Origin: Pedobacter sp. FW305-3-2-15-E-R2A2
GTDB lineage: Bacteria > Bacteroidota > Bacteroidia > Sphingobacteriales > Sphingobacteriaceae
Direction: 5' to 3'
DNA length: 64,000 nt
Assembly: GCF_038446955.1 (NCBI RefSeq)
Contig: NZ_CP151803.1
Location: forward strand, 3,162,001-3,226,000
Shown: in pieces, positions 45,716 through 54,962 of the stretch
Position numbering within the stretch: position 1 is the first letter of the stretch
How the letters are laid out: each line of letters opens with the position of its first letter
The notes under the pieces: model-generated
What the model was told of the DNA's origin: nothing
Seen by the model: only the letters and a program-made list of their open reading frames with translations
Database searches by the model: none
Program-made: the position numbers and the translations under genes

Positions 45716-48139
45716 ATGAAAAAGCTTAATCTTAATTTCCTTTACCCTGGATTTGCACTATTCCTTTTGGTTTATTGTATTTCACAACAGATGTTTCAAA
45801 TACCTCCTGTTGGTAAAATATTAAATCCCTTTATAGGAGCGATTCAAAATGAAAACGAAAAACCTTTAGAAATTCAGTTGTTAAGCAAGTCAAATCTGGG
45901 GTTAATTGATACGGTCCATATCTATTTTGATAAACGTAAAGTACCTCATATCTATGCAAAAAATGACCAGGACTTATTTTTTGCTCAGGGATATGTTACT
46001 GCCTATTTAAGGTTATGGCAAATGGATTTTATAAGTTATAGTTCAGCAGGACGCTTATCTGAGATTTTTAAGGAGGGTTATTTGGATTATGATCGCATAC
46101 AAAGGAGGGTAGGGATTCTTGAAGGGGCTAAGGCATCCCTGAAACTTATAGAGAAAGACAAGAAAACCAATGAAGTCATGACCAATTATACAAAGGGGGT
46201 TAATGCCTATATCAGTCAGTTGAATTATAAAAATATGCCTTTAGAGTATAAGCTTCTGGATTATAAACCGGAAGCCTGGACCAAACTGAAAACGGTATTA
46301 ATCATGAAATATATAGGGAATACTCTATCCGGATATGAACAGGATATTCCTATGACTAACCTGATGCTTGCTCTGGGAGAAAAAGATTTTAACAAGTATT
46401 TCCCTAGCTTCAATTCGAAAATTTCACCTTTGATAAAGGACCCGGTAACTAAATTAAATTCCTCTTCAGGGTTTATTAAACAACCTAAATATCTTGATTT
46501 TTCTTTTTTAAATACATCTTCCGTAATTACTTCTGACGGTTATAACCCCAGACTGGGAAGCAACAGCTGGGTAGTATCGGGCAAAAAAACTAAAAGCGGA
46601 TTGCCAATATTGTGTAGTGATCCGCATCTTAATCTTTCTTTACCCGCAATTTGGCTGGAAATGCAATTGACGGCTCCGGGTATGAATGTTTATGGGGTAA
46701 GTATTCCTGGTACGCCTGCAGTGATTATTGGCTTTAATGAAAATATTGCCTGGGGCCTTACCAATGGTGCAGATGACGTTAAGGATTGGTATAAATTAAA
46801 AATCTCCGCTGATTATAAAAAATATGAGTTCAATAATAAATGGGTTAATTTAATACCTAAGGTGGAAGTGATAAAAAGGAAAGACCAGTCTTCATTTCTG
46901 GATACGGTTTATTACACGATTCATGGGCCAATACTGAATGATAATAAATATGCTCAGGGTCAGGGAGAAATAAAGAACCTGGCTTTAAAGTGGGAACTCA
47001 ATAATCCTTCAAACGAATTCTTAACTTTTATAAAGTTAAGTAAGGCCAAGAATTTTTCGGATTACAAAGCCGCCATTTCAAGTTATTCTGTTCCAATACA
47101 GAACTTCACATTTGCAGGTAACGACAATACTATCGCAGCGAATCATCAAGGAAAAATGCATGTGAAATGGGCTGATCAGGGAAGGTTTATCCTGGATGGA
47201 ACAAAAAGTTCTCATCTCTATTCCAGATATATTCCTCAGGACAGCTTGCCTCAGGTCGTAAATCCTTCCGATAATTATATCATATCAGCAAACCAGCATC
47301 CTACTTCTAAAAATTACCCGTTTAACTATAACGGCTATTTTTTTGAAAACAGGGCGCTGCGAATTGATGAGAAATTAAGAGATGACAATAACTTAGATGC
47401 TGCAAAAATGATGGATATACAGCTAGACAATATCAGCGTGATTGCTCGTGATGGAATAAAAGTATTGGCAGCTCAGATGAAGGGAGCTCAGCTGCAAAAG
47501 CATTCAAGAGAATTATTGGATAGCTTGAGTTTGTGGAATGGAGAATATAATTCAAAAAATACAAATGCTGCGCTTTTTGAATTCTGGATGGGAAGAATAA
47601 AATCAAATACCTGGGATGAATTTAAAAGCTATAAATTTTCTGCAACAAATCCAGGCGATAACGTATTATTTGACCTCATCACCAATGAACCAGACAATGC
47701 GTATTTCGATCTGCTTGGAACTTCGAAAATTGAAAATGCTCATGATATCATTGTTAAATCATATGAGGAAGCAGTTGAAAGTTTTGAGAAATTAAGAAAA
47801 ACAGGATTGTCAGACTGGGGTGATTTTAATAGAATTTCTTTAATGCATCTGGCAAAGATCGAGCCCTTTAGTAAAACGAATATACGCAGTGCAGGTCACC
47901 CTGAAACGATTAATGCAATGGGAAACAAATGGGGCCCATCCTGGCGGATGATTGTTGAGCTTGGTAAAAGACCTAAAGCTTATGGAATTTTTGCCGGCGG
48001 CCAATCTGGAAATGCAGGAGGGAATAACTATGACAGCTTTGTTAAGGATTGGAACGAAGGAAAATATTATTCTTTATTGTTTTTTATGTCTGATGTGGAA
48101 GCTAAAGCAAATTCGAAAAATACCTGGAAATTAAAATAA
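45716..48139 (+). CDS. Penicillin-acylase-family N-terminal-Ser hydrolase, periplasmic
   Basis: This 807-residue precursor has an N-terminal signal or anchor (about 7-24). The alpha chain has the VPHIYAKNDQDLFFAQGYVTAYLRLWQMD block. The autoprocessing site is LGSNSWVVSG, giving Ser282 as the N-terminal nucleophile of the beta chain. The beta chain shows SDPHLNLSLPAIWLEMQL, IGFNENIAWGLTNG and the HPETINAMGNKWGPSWRMIVELG block near the end. Family members such as PvdQ remove fatty acyl chains from peptides or homoserine lactones in the periplasm. Next to a PvdE-type exporter and with a fatty-acyl-AMP ligase in the cluster, deacylation of an exported lipopeptide is the natural hypothesis. It begins 16 bases after the thioesterase. 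Confidence 0.93.
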   Translation: MKKLNLNFLYPGFALFLLVYCISQQMFQIPPVGKILNPFIGAIQNENEKPLEIQLLSKSNLGLIDTVHIYFDKRKVPHIYAKNDQDLFFAQGYVTAYLRLWQMDFISYSSAGRLSEIFKEGYLDYDRIQRRVGILEGAKASLKLIEKDKKTNEVMTNYTKGVNAYISQLNYKNMPLEYKLLDYKPEAWTKLKTVLIMKYIGNTLSGYEQDIPMTNLMLALGEKDFNKYFPSFNSKISPLIKDPVTKLNSSSGFIKQPKYLDFSFLNTSSVITSDGYNPRLGSNSWVVSGKKTKSGLPILCSDPHLNLSLPAIWLEMQLTAPGMNVYGVSIPGTPAVIIGFNENIAWGLTNGADDVKDWYKLKISADYKKYEFNNKWVNLIPKVEVIKRKDQSSFLDTVYYTIHGPILNDNKYAQGQGEIKNLALKWELNNPSNEFLTFIKLSKAKNFSDYKAAISSYSVPIQNFTFAGNDNTIAANHQGKMHVKWADQGRFILDGTKSSHLYSRYIPQDSLPQVVNPSDNYIISANQHPTSKNYPFNYNGYFFENRALRIDEKLRDDNNLDAAKMMDIQLDNISVIARDGIKVLAAQMKGAQLQKHSRELLDSLSLWNGEYNSKNTNAALFEFWMGRIKSNTWDEFKSYKFSATNPGDNVLFDLITNEPDNAYFDLLGTSKIENAHDIIVKSYEEAVESFEKLRKTGLSDWGDFNRISLMHLAKIEPFSKTNIRSAGHPETINAMGNKWGPSWRMIVELGKRPKAYGIFAGGQSGNAGGNNYDSFVKDWNEGKYYSLLFFMSDVEAKANSKNTWKLK

Positions 48140-48146
48140 CACTAAA

Positions 48147-48530
48147 ATGAAAGTAAATATGGACTATTTAAAAACATTCCTTATCATTATAACTATAATA
48201 ATTCCTGTTCAAATGATAACCTATTTCCCCTGGTGGAGTTTTATAATTTTTGCGATTGCAATAGGGGTATGGGTTGATGTCAGAAAGTATAAGATTTCGG
48301 CCTTTCTGATAGGTTTCATAACCGGGTTTTTAATTTGGTTTCTTGGCAATGTATATTTTCATTTCAGCTATGGAGGTAGCCTCTTTAGCAACGAAAAACA
48401 CATTCCTGTTTACCTGATATTAATTGGCTCAGGTTTAATAGGCGGGATATTAACCGGACTATCGATATATGTAGGCAGTCAGATTTTAAAACAATCAAGT
48501 TCTCCCTCAATAATGATATCTACCCCATAA
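48147..48530 (+). CDS. Small integral membrane protein, 127 aa
   Basis: The 127-residue protein has about four hydrophobic helices (8-24, 28-42, 49-65, 89-112) separated by short polar turns, and a polar C-terminus. It begins 8 bases after the acylase gene, so it belongs to the same transcript. It resembles the generic small membrane proteins of unknown function found in Bacteroidota, and I recognise no family. Possible roles are export accessory or immunity, but nothing in the sequence shows this. A weak hairpin with a T-run follows at 48534. Confidence 0.75.
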   Translation: MKVNMDYLKTFLIIITIIIPVQMITYFPWWSFIIFAIAIGVWVDVRKYKISAFLIGFITGFLIWFLGNVYFHFSYGGSLFSNEKHIPVYLILIGSGLIGGILTGLSIYVGSQILKQSSSPSIMISTP

Positions 48531-48533
48531 AAC

Positions 48534-48550
48534 AATGGTTTCGTCCCATT
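48534..48550 (+). terminator. Possible weak terminator
   Basis: AATGG and CCATT form a 5-bp stem with a 7-base loop, followed by TTTT. It could end the NRPS 1 operon before the LytS gene, but the stem is short. Confidence 0.35.
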
Positions 48551-48601
48551 TTTTAGAATTTAAATTTTGGAACTCATAATCTTGTTAGAAAAATAAAAGA
48601 A

Positions 48602-50143
48602 ATGAAAACAAGATTCAGACAATACGAAATCATATTTATCAGTATAGTTACTGTAATTGTTGCAGTTGGTTATTTTTGGATAGGCAATCAGATTCAAAAT
48701 CATCACTTATCAAATGTATTTGAGATAGCATACATTAAGCGTAACCTTACCTTTGATTATAATAGAAATATTCTTTTCCCTCAATTAGGGGCGTTACTGA
48801 TATTTTATGGCTGTTATATCGGAATAAATTTATTGGTATCTCCTGTGATTCGTAGTTTTTTTGGCAAGAGCCAGCCTGGATTTCCATTGGCTAAAGTTTT
48901 AGTGGTCGTTTTTTCTGCTGCTTTTCTTTCTTTAATGCTGTCTGTCGGAATAAACTGGATAAGTTCAATTGCACATCCTGCCTATTTCAATTACAATTCA
49001 TTTGGATTGGTCAGTCTGCTCGGATATAATGAGCGGCCTTTAGAAAATCTATTATTTGGAATTGACCGGGCTGCAGGCCTGATCTGTCTCCTTATGGTTG
49101 CTACATGTATTAGCGCGTTTGCAGCTTTTATCATTGAAAAGAAGCAAGATAGTGTGGTGATGATCGCAAATAAAATTGCGCTTATACTAGGTGTTTACTT
49201 TATTGTGGCCGTTCTGCTATTTACATTTGGTTTTAGAAATGAACCGTTTTTTAGATTTTATTTTTGCTTTCTGCCTCCAGTTGGAATTGTATATTTTTTT
49301 AATAAATATTTTTTATTTCCATTGTATGGAACATATACCATATTTAATTTAAGATTGTTATCAGGTATATTACTATCCACCTTTATAGTTACATTGGCAT
49401 TTATCTCGTTTTCATCGCATGAAGATGTAAGGCTATCTGTATTTATTGTTTGGCTCTTTCAGCTTATCGTTGTCACGCCAGTTTCCTGGCTTATGTTTCA
49501 GCAACAAAAAGATGTAATATTGAAATTCAGGGTGGCTCAGATTGAACTGGGAAAATCGAAATCAGACCTGTATTTTCTACGTTCACAAATAAATCCACAT
49601 TTTTTATTTAATTCATTAAATACCTTATATGGCACTGCACTAGTTGAAAATTCAACAAAAACGGCTGAAGGCATACAAATGCTGGGGGATATGATGCGTT
49701 TTATGCTTCACGATAACAATTCAGAATTCATATTAATGTCCCGGGAAATTGAATATCTGGAGAATTATATTGCATTTCAGAAACTTAGAATACAAGATTC
49801 GCCAACCATATCTGTTTCTGATCGCATAGATAACGAGGGGTGTAATTGTATGATAGCGCCGATGCTATTTATACCATTTGTGGAAAATGCATTTAAATAT
49901 GGTATCGATCTGCTAGAGGAATCTCAAATAACAATTCGGCTGGATTGTAATGAAGATACTATTGATTTCGAAGTTGTAAATAATATCCATGCTGCACAAA
50001 ACACTGATCTTAAATCTGAACAATCGGGCACGGGTATACAGAATGTAAAAGACAGGTTGGAGTTAATCTACAAAAATAAATACGATCTAAAAATAAATGA
50101 TGATGGAAAGCAATTCACTGTCCGTCTGAAACTACAGGTATAA
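48602..50143 (+). CDS. LytS-family membrane sensor histidine kinase
   Basis: This 513-residue protein has about eight transmembrane helices in its first 300 residues, then a coiled coil. The His_kinase domain has the motif LRSQINPHFLFNSLNTLYG with His333. The ATP-binding part has IPFVENAFKYGI and GTGIQNVKDRLELIY. The kinase should phosphorylate the LytTR regulator encoded 19 bases downstream. The membrane sensor part has no recognisable ligand-binding domain. The pair lies between the two NRPS operons, together with an outer-membrane barrel gene, so it may sense the product or control its uptake or synthesis. That link is inferred from position only. Confidence 0.9.
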   Translation: MKTRFRQYEIIFISIVTVIVAVGYFWIGNQIQNHHLSNVFEIAYIKRNLTFDYNRNILFPQLGALLIFYGCYIGINLLVSPVIRSFFGKSQPGFPLAKVLVVVFSAAFLSLMLSVGINWISSIAHPAYFNYNSFGLVSLLGYNERPLENLLFGIDRAAGLICLLMVATCISAFAAFIIEKKQDSVVMIANKIALILGVYFIVAVLLFTFGFRNEPFFRFYFCFLPPVGIVYFFNKYFLFPLYGTYTIFNLRLLSGILLSTFIVTLAFISFSSHEDVRLSVFIVWLFQLIVVTPVSWLMFQQQKDVILKFRVAQIELGKSKSDLYFLRSQINPHFLFNSLNTLYGTALVENSTKTAEGIQMLGDMMRFMLHDNNSEFILMSREIEYLENYIAFQKLRIQDSPTISVSDRIDNEGCNCMIAPMLFIPFVENAFKYGIDLLEESQITIRLDCNEDTIDFEVVNNIHAAQNTDLKSEQSGTGIQNVKDRLELIYKNKYDLKINDDGKQFTVRLKLQV

Positions 50144-50162
50144 TTTAAATCATATCAACATA

Positions 50163-50861
50163 ATGTTAAAAGCAATTGCAATAGACGATGAGCCGCTCGC
50201 ACTCGAAGTAATTAAAAAGCTGGCAGTGGACATCACGTTTTTGGATCTGACAGCTACTTTTACAAATTCATTCCACGCAATGGATTTCCTTCAGAATAAC
50301 AAGGTGGATTTGATCTTTTTAGACATTAAAATGCCCAATATATCAGGCATTGATTTCTTAAAATCATTAACAAATGCACCCATGGTTATTGTTACAACAG
50401 CATACGGTGAATACGCGGTGCAAAGTTTTGATTTAAACGTCCTGGATTATCTCTTAAAACCGTTCTCTTTAGCCCGTTTTCTTAAGGCTTGTAATAAGGC
50501 GCTTGATTTATATAAATTGAAAAATAACAGCAGTCTTATTCCAGCAGATTCGAATCATATTTTTTTGAAAAGTGGCTATGAACAAATTCGGGTTAACCTG
50601 GACGATATCATTTATATCGAAAGTGTTGGCAACTATTTGCATGTAAATTTAAAAGATGATAAGGTAATTTCAAGGCTGACAATGGGAGAGATAGAGGCGA
50701 TTTTACCATCATCATCTTTTATGAGAATTCACAGATCATTTATTGTCCCGAAAAAAGCAATTACAAAAATTGATAAAAAAAGTCTTTGGATAGGAACTAA
50801 GGAATTTACAATCGGGGTTTTGTATCTCGATGAGATACGTCAGGTTGTTAATAAATATTAA
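50163..50861 (+). CDS. LytTR-family response regulator
   Basis: This 232-residue regulator has a receiver domain (1-120) with acidic residues at 8-9, phosphoacceptor Asp54 (FLDIKMP) and Lys99 in LLKPF. A LytTR DNA-binding domain (about 135-230) has IFLKSGYEQIRVNLDDIIYIESVGNYLHV and FMRIHRSFIVPKKAI. LytTR proteins bind pairs of short direct repeats upstream of target genes. It is co-transcribed with the LytS kinase and followed 11 bases later by the outer-membrane barrel gene, so those downstream genes are in the same operon and could be autoregulated. Confidence 0.93.
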   Translation: MLKAIAIDDEPLALEVIKKLAVDITFLDLTATFTNSFHAMDFLQNNKVDLIFLDIKMPNISGIDFLKSLTNAPMVIVTTAYGEYAVQSFDLNVLDYLLKPFSLARFLKACNKALDLYKLKNNSSLIPADSNHIFLKSGYEQIRVNLDDIIYIESVGNYLHVNLKDDKVISRLTMGEIEAILPSSSFMRIHRSFIVPKKAITKIDKKSLWIGTKEFTIGVLYLDEIRQVVNKY

Positions 50862-50872
50862 ATCTATCATTC

Positions 50873-53671
50873 ATGAAAATATACCTACTGGTTCTAATTT
50901 CTTTGGTGTTCAGCAAATTAAGCTTTTCGCAACAAGTTTCAAAAGACATCACTTCCTCTTACTCAATTCAGGGTACTGTAATTGATACCGTGGATAAAGC
51001 CAAGTTGAAAAATTGTACCATAGTAGTAATCAGTGCCCAAGATTCAATTTTACAGGGTTTTACCAGGACAAATTTAGCAGGCAGGTTCATTTTACAGGAC
51101 CTTAATCCTGGGAAACTCACAATGATTGTGTATTCTTCTGATTATGCAGAATTCAGACAGACATTTGTGATAGACTCCAATAATAGAAATATAGATTTCG
51201 GATCGGTTTCGCTCGTTCTTAAAACACATTTGCTTCAGGAAGTAATCATTAGTGGTAACGTCTCACAAATAAAAATAAAAGGAGATACTACAGAATACAA
51301 TGCCGGATCGTTCAAAATACAACCCAATGCTAAAGTGGAGGATTTGCTTAAGCAGTTGCCCGGAATTCAAATAGACAAAGACGGGAAAATTACTGCACAA
51401 GGCGTGAAAATAAATAGGGTGCTTGTAGATGGTGAAGAATTTTTTGGCGATGATCCTACATTAGTTACCCGGAATTTGCGAGCAGATATGATTGATAAAG
51501 TTCAGATTTTTGATAAAACCAGTGATCAGGCTGCATTCACAGGCGTTAACGATGGAAAAAAAGAAAAAACAATTAATGTAAAACTAAAAGATGATAAAAA
51601 GAATGGCTATTTCGGAAAAATAGATGGCGGTATAGGTACTGATGGCTATTTCCGTGGGCAAGCGCTATTTAATAAATTTAAAGAGAAGCAAAAATTCTCT
51701 ATATATTCTATCTTGGGAAATGATGGGGTTACGGGACTAGGTTGGCAGGACAACGCAAAATACGCATCTTCGACAGTTGATTTATCGGAGGCAGGTATGA
51801 TTATTCATTTAGGTGGAGGTGATGAATTTGACAATGATAATGGCCGATATAATGGACAAGGAATTCCATTAGCTAAAACAGGAGGGGTTCATTATGATAA
51901 TAAATGGAAAGATGATAAGCAATCCATTAATGTTGATTATAAAATTGGATCTATCATTATTAAAGGGAATAGCAGCATAATTTCAGATAACAACCTACCT
52001 GAGAATACCTTGAAAAGTATTTCGGATCAAAATTCTTATCAGAATCTGTTTAAACAAAAACTTAATGGTGTATATAAGCTTCAATTGGATTCTACATCTA
52101 TATTGAAGGTAGGTTTTAGTGGCTTTTTAAAGCATACAAAATCTAATGATGATTATACCTCACAGACGACAGATCAGCTGGGAGGGCTGTTAAATAACAG
52201 CAGGAGAGAAGTAACCAATAATGGAAAGCAGAATAATTATTCCACTGATTTGTTATTTACCAAGAGGCTAAGAAAAGCTGGAAGAAGTTATACGATTTAT
52301 TTAGGACAATCATTTGATGAGAACAATAGCACCGGGTTTTTGAAATCCGGGATCAATTTTTACAATGATAAAGGTACCGTAGATAGCGTACAGAACATTG
52401 ATCAGTTTAAAGTTAATAATTTAAAAAATCTGACTGTTAATAGCAATTTGACCTATTCTGAACCTTTGTCAAAATCACTTTCAATATTGTTAAATTATAG
52501 TTTCGCTTATGGAAGTAGTAACTCGAGTCGCGAATCTTTTAATCCACTATCAGCAGGTAGATACACCATTTTAGATACGCTATATAGTAATGATTTTAAA
52601 TTAAAGCAATTTTCAAATCAGGCCGGAGCCGCTTTAAATTATAATAAAAATAAGACCAGTTTGAATATTGGAACAAAAGTTGGAAATGTAAATTTTCAGC
52701 AACTGAATAATTTTAGCGGGACTAAATTGGATAAGAATTATACCATCTGGATTCCTCAGGCTAATGCTCAATACAGACTTTCGCAGCACTCGGCACTCAG
52801 GTTAAATTATAATGGCAATACAGTTTTACCCACAATATCGCAGCTACAACCAGTACGGATAAATTTAGACCCATTAAATGTTACTGTAGGAAATCCGGGT
52901 TTGACACCGGCATTTGATCATCGTCTGTTTTTTGGGTATAATTCTTTTACGCCATCTAATGGTCAGTTAATCGGAGTTTTTGCTAACTATACAATAACGA
53001 CAAATCCAATTGTAAACGATTTGCGAACAGATACCAATGGAAAAAGTATCATTGGATCTCTGAACCTTGGAGGAAAAATGCCATCAAATATTAATTTCAA
53101 TATATTTTATGATAGAAAAATAAAGCCATTGGACTTAAGCGCTGGTATTAACCTTGGGGTTAATGGTAATACTTATTATAATCTTACCAATGGAGAGATT
53201 AACATCACCAAATCTTATACCTATACCGGTCAGCTTAGGTTTTCAAAAACAGTTCCGGAGAAATATGATTTTAATTTTTCTTTGGGTCCGACATTTACTG
53301 TTTCAGGATCGTCATTACAACCAAATTTGAGCAATAGTGGAAACGGATTTCTTGGAAATGGTTCATTTGTAATTTATTTACCCTGGAAATTCCAGTTTTA
53401 CTCAGATGCAAGCTATCAGTATAATTCAAAAACTGAAGTTTTCGATCAGACGTTTTCCCGTTTAATTGTCAACTCCTCTGTTAATAAAACATTTTTGAAA
53501 GAGAGAAATTTGAAACTTTCTTTATCTGTGAATGATTTGTTAAATCAAAATAATGGGTTCAACAGAGTTGTTAACGGAAATTTTATAAGTCAAAATAACT
53601 TTATAACTATAAGAAGATTTTTTATGTTTTCACTTACCTATGACTTTAACAAAGTAGGGGTGTCTAAATAA
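50873..53671 (+). CDS. Outer-membrane barrel protein with carboxypeptidase-regulatory domain (TonB-receptor-like)
   Basis: This 932-residue protein has a signal peptide (cleavage near SFS/Q). A carboxypeptidase regulatory-like beta-sandwich domain follows (about 30-120; GTVIDTVDKAKLKN, TNLAGRFILQDL). A plug-like region (about 125-230) contains VEDLLKQLPGIQIDKDG and INRVLVDGEEFFGDDP. The rest is a large beta-barrel (OMP_b-brl-type). No obvious TonB box is seen. Family members are TonB-dependent-receptor relatives usually paired with a GLPGLI protein, as here. The position after LytS/LytTR and within a peptide cluster is compatible with export or uptake of the product, but such pairs also occur in unrelated loci. 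Confidence 0.88.
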   Translation: MKIYLLVLISLVFSKLSFSQQVSKDITSSYSIQGTVIDTVDKAKLKNCTIVVISAQDSILQGFTRTNLAGRFILQDLNPGKLTMIVYSSDYAEFRQTFVIDSNNRNIDFGSVSLVLKTHLLQEVIISGNVSQIKIKGDTTEYNAGSFKIQPNAKVEDLLKQLPGIQIDKDGKITAQGVKINRVLVDGEEFFGDDPTLVTRNLRADMIDKVQIFDKTSDQAAFTGVNDGKKEKTINVKLKDDKKNGYFGKIDGGIGTDGYFRGQALFNKFKEKQKFSIYSILGNDGVTGLGWQDNAKYASSTVDLSEAGMIIHLGGGDEFDNDNGRYNGQGIPLAKTGGVHYDNKWKDDKQSINVDYKIGSIIIKGNSSIISDNNLPENTLKSISDQNSYQNLFKQKLNGVYKLQLDSTSILKVGFSGFLKHTKSNDDYTSQTTDQLGGLLNNSRREVTNNGKQNNYSTDLLFTKRLRKAGRSYTIYLGQSFDENNSTGFLKSGINFYNDKGTVDSVQNIDQFKVNNLKNLTVNSNLTYSEPLSKSLSILLNYSFAYGSSNSSRESFNPLSAGRYTILDTLYSNDFKLKQFSNQAGAALNYNKNKTSLNIGTKVGNVNFQQLNNFSGTKLDKNYTIWIPQANAQYRLSQHSALRLNYNGNTVLPTISQLQPVRINLDPLNVTVGNPGLTPAFDHRLFFGYNSFTPSNGQLIGVFANYTITTNPIVNDLRTDTNGKSIIGSLNLGGKMPSNINFNIFYDRKIKPLDLSAGINLGVNGNTYYNLTNGEINITKSYTYTGQLRFSKTVPEKYDFNFSLGPTFTVSGSSLQPNLSNSGNGFLGNGSFVIYLPWKFQFYSDASYQYNSKTEVFDQTFSRLIVNSSVNKTFLKERNLKLSLSVNDLLNQNNGFNRVVNGNFISQNNFITIRRFFMFSLTYDFNKVGVSK

Positions 53672-53675
53672 CTTA

Positions 53676-54464
53676 ATGATAAGTAATATGAAATTCAAAT
53701 TTTTTTTTCTCAGTTGTCTCGCGCTATTACCAGTAAAGTCTTTATTTTCTCAGGGTAAAAGATTGACATCCTCCGGAATTATAGAATTCCAGAAGAGCGT
53801 GAATATGTCTGCTATCCTGAAAAGGAGTATTACAAAAGCGAATTCTAATTTGTTTCAGCCTGCCTACGATCAATATGTTCAAAGTCATCCTCAGTTTCTG
53901 ATACTTAAAAGTACTTTGAAATTCTCTGACAATAAAACCTTGTTTTTACCTGATTCTATTGGTAATATATCCGCAGGTTTTTTTGGGCCACAGCCAATGG
54001 TGAGTCAGAATAATATTGTGTATTCCGACTTTTCAAATAAGAAAAGAGTCAGCCAGAAAAATGTATTTGATGAGACATTTGTATTAAACGAGGCAATAAA
54101 AAAGATAAAATGGAAAATTACAGGCGAGGCAAGAGATATAGCGGGGTATAATTGTTATCGGGCTAACGGAATAGTAATGGATTCTATTTATGTTGTTGCT
54201 TTTTATAGTTATGAAATTCCCGTTTCAGGCGGGCCGGAATCTTTTAACGGTTTACCAGGGATGATTCTAGGATTGATCATGCCTCATGAAAATATCTCCT
54301 GGTTTGCAACCCGGGTTACTGATACCTCAAATCCTTCCACTAATGCAAGCCCACCTTCGAAAGGAAAAAATATCAATTCCGATGAATTTTTATTGATTCT
54401 TCAGAACCAGGCTAGAGAAAAAAATGTGCCTTTCTCAATTTATTCCAAGAGTTTTTTGTTTTAA
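53676..54464 (+). CDS. GLPGLI family exported protein
   Basis: This 262-residue protein is exported, with a signal peptide beginning MKFKFFFLSCLALLPV (ATG 53688 may be the true start rather than 53676). The family motif appears as FNGLPGMILGL near residues 194-204, preceded by the usual domain (ITGEARDIAGYNCYRANG and VAFYSYEIPVSGGPESF). GLPGLI proteins are Bacteroidota-specific, of unknown biochemical function, and often follow a carboxypeptidase-regulatory-domain barrel gene, exactly as here (4 bases apart). It is the last gene of the LytS operon and is followed by a 498-base gap. Confidence 0.93.
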   Translation: MISNMKFKFFFLSCLALLPVKSLFSQGKRLTSSGIIEFQKSVNMSAILKRSITKANSNLFQPAYDQYVQSHPQFLILKSTLKFSDNKTLFLPDSIGNISAGFFGPQPMVSQNNIVYSDFSNKKRVSQKNVFDETFVLNEAIKKIKWKITGEARDIAGYNCYRANGIVMDSIYVVAFYSYEIPVSGGPESFNGLPGMILGLIMPHENISWFATRVTDTSNPSTNASPPSKGKNINSDEFLLILQNQAREKNVPFSIYSKSFLF

Positions 54465-54962
54465 AAAAAAATAATTTTAAATTACCTATAGTAATCGTAA
54501 TCGCTAAATAAGACTATGATTCAATTCATGCTATCTGTTAGTTGAAGAGGTTTATTTAAAAGATAAAGTATATTGATTATCAATTTGAATTATTAGATTT
54601 TGTTTGTATAATTGAATTGTTATAGTGAAAATAAGTCTTTTTAATCCTAATTATCATTTTGGATAAGTTTATGTGGTATAGTTCAGCGAAGCTGTGCTTA
54701 ATCCCGTAAAAAATGCTAAATTTTCTGATTTAGAATTTCTACCTGTGCCTGCTTTTAGGCAGGTATTCATGCTTATATATTCATCAATCGTAGTTGCCTC
54801 GTTTGAACTTGTTGAATCCGGCAAAAAAACAGCTCTGTTAAAAGCGGAATTCATAAGTCAGCCATTCTTTTAAATTGAAAATTTAATCATATCAAATGAG
54901 TCACATATCCCCGGAATGTGCAACCTGTAATATTTTTTGAAAATCTCTAATCTGTTAATATC
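54465..54962. other. Long non-coding region upstream of the acyl-AMP ligase gene
   Basis: These 498 AT-rich bases contain the shared element (54673-54693) and a hairpin, ACCT-gt-GCCT-GCTTTT-AGGC-AGGT, at 54741-54764. A 61-codon minus-strand frame (54854 to 54669) ends LAFFTGLSTASLNYTT. I do not take it as a gene because its 3' part is the conserved element itself. The region probably holds the promoter and a leader of up to 280 bases. Confidence 0.5.
54673..54693 (+). promoter_or_regulatory. Shared intergenic element, copy 3
   Basis: GTGGTATAGTTC-AGCGAAGCT, followed 18 bases later by AATGCTAAA as in the 30057 copy. The AGCGAAGCT core starts 278 bases before the ligase start, against 285 for the NRPS 1 copy. 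Confidence 0.35.

Noticed and set aside
50873..53671. Calling the outer-membrane barrel a siderophore receptor
   Set aside because: No TonB box or siderophore-receptor signature was seen, and this barrel/GLPGLI pairing is widespread in Bacteroidota in unrelated settings.
54669..54854. 61-codon minus-strand frame before the acyl-AMP ligase gene
   Set aside because: Its 3' part coincides with the shared intergenic element, and related copies of the element do not keep the frame open. It lacks a ribosome site and known motifs, so a gene is not supported.
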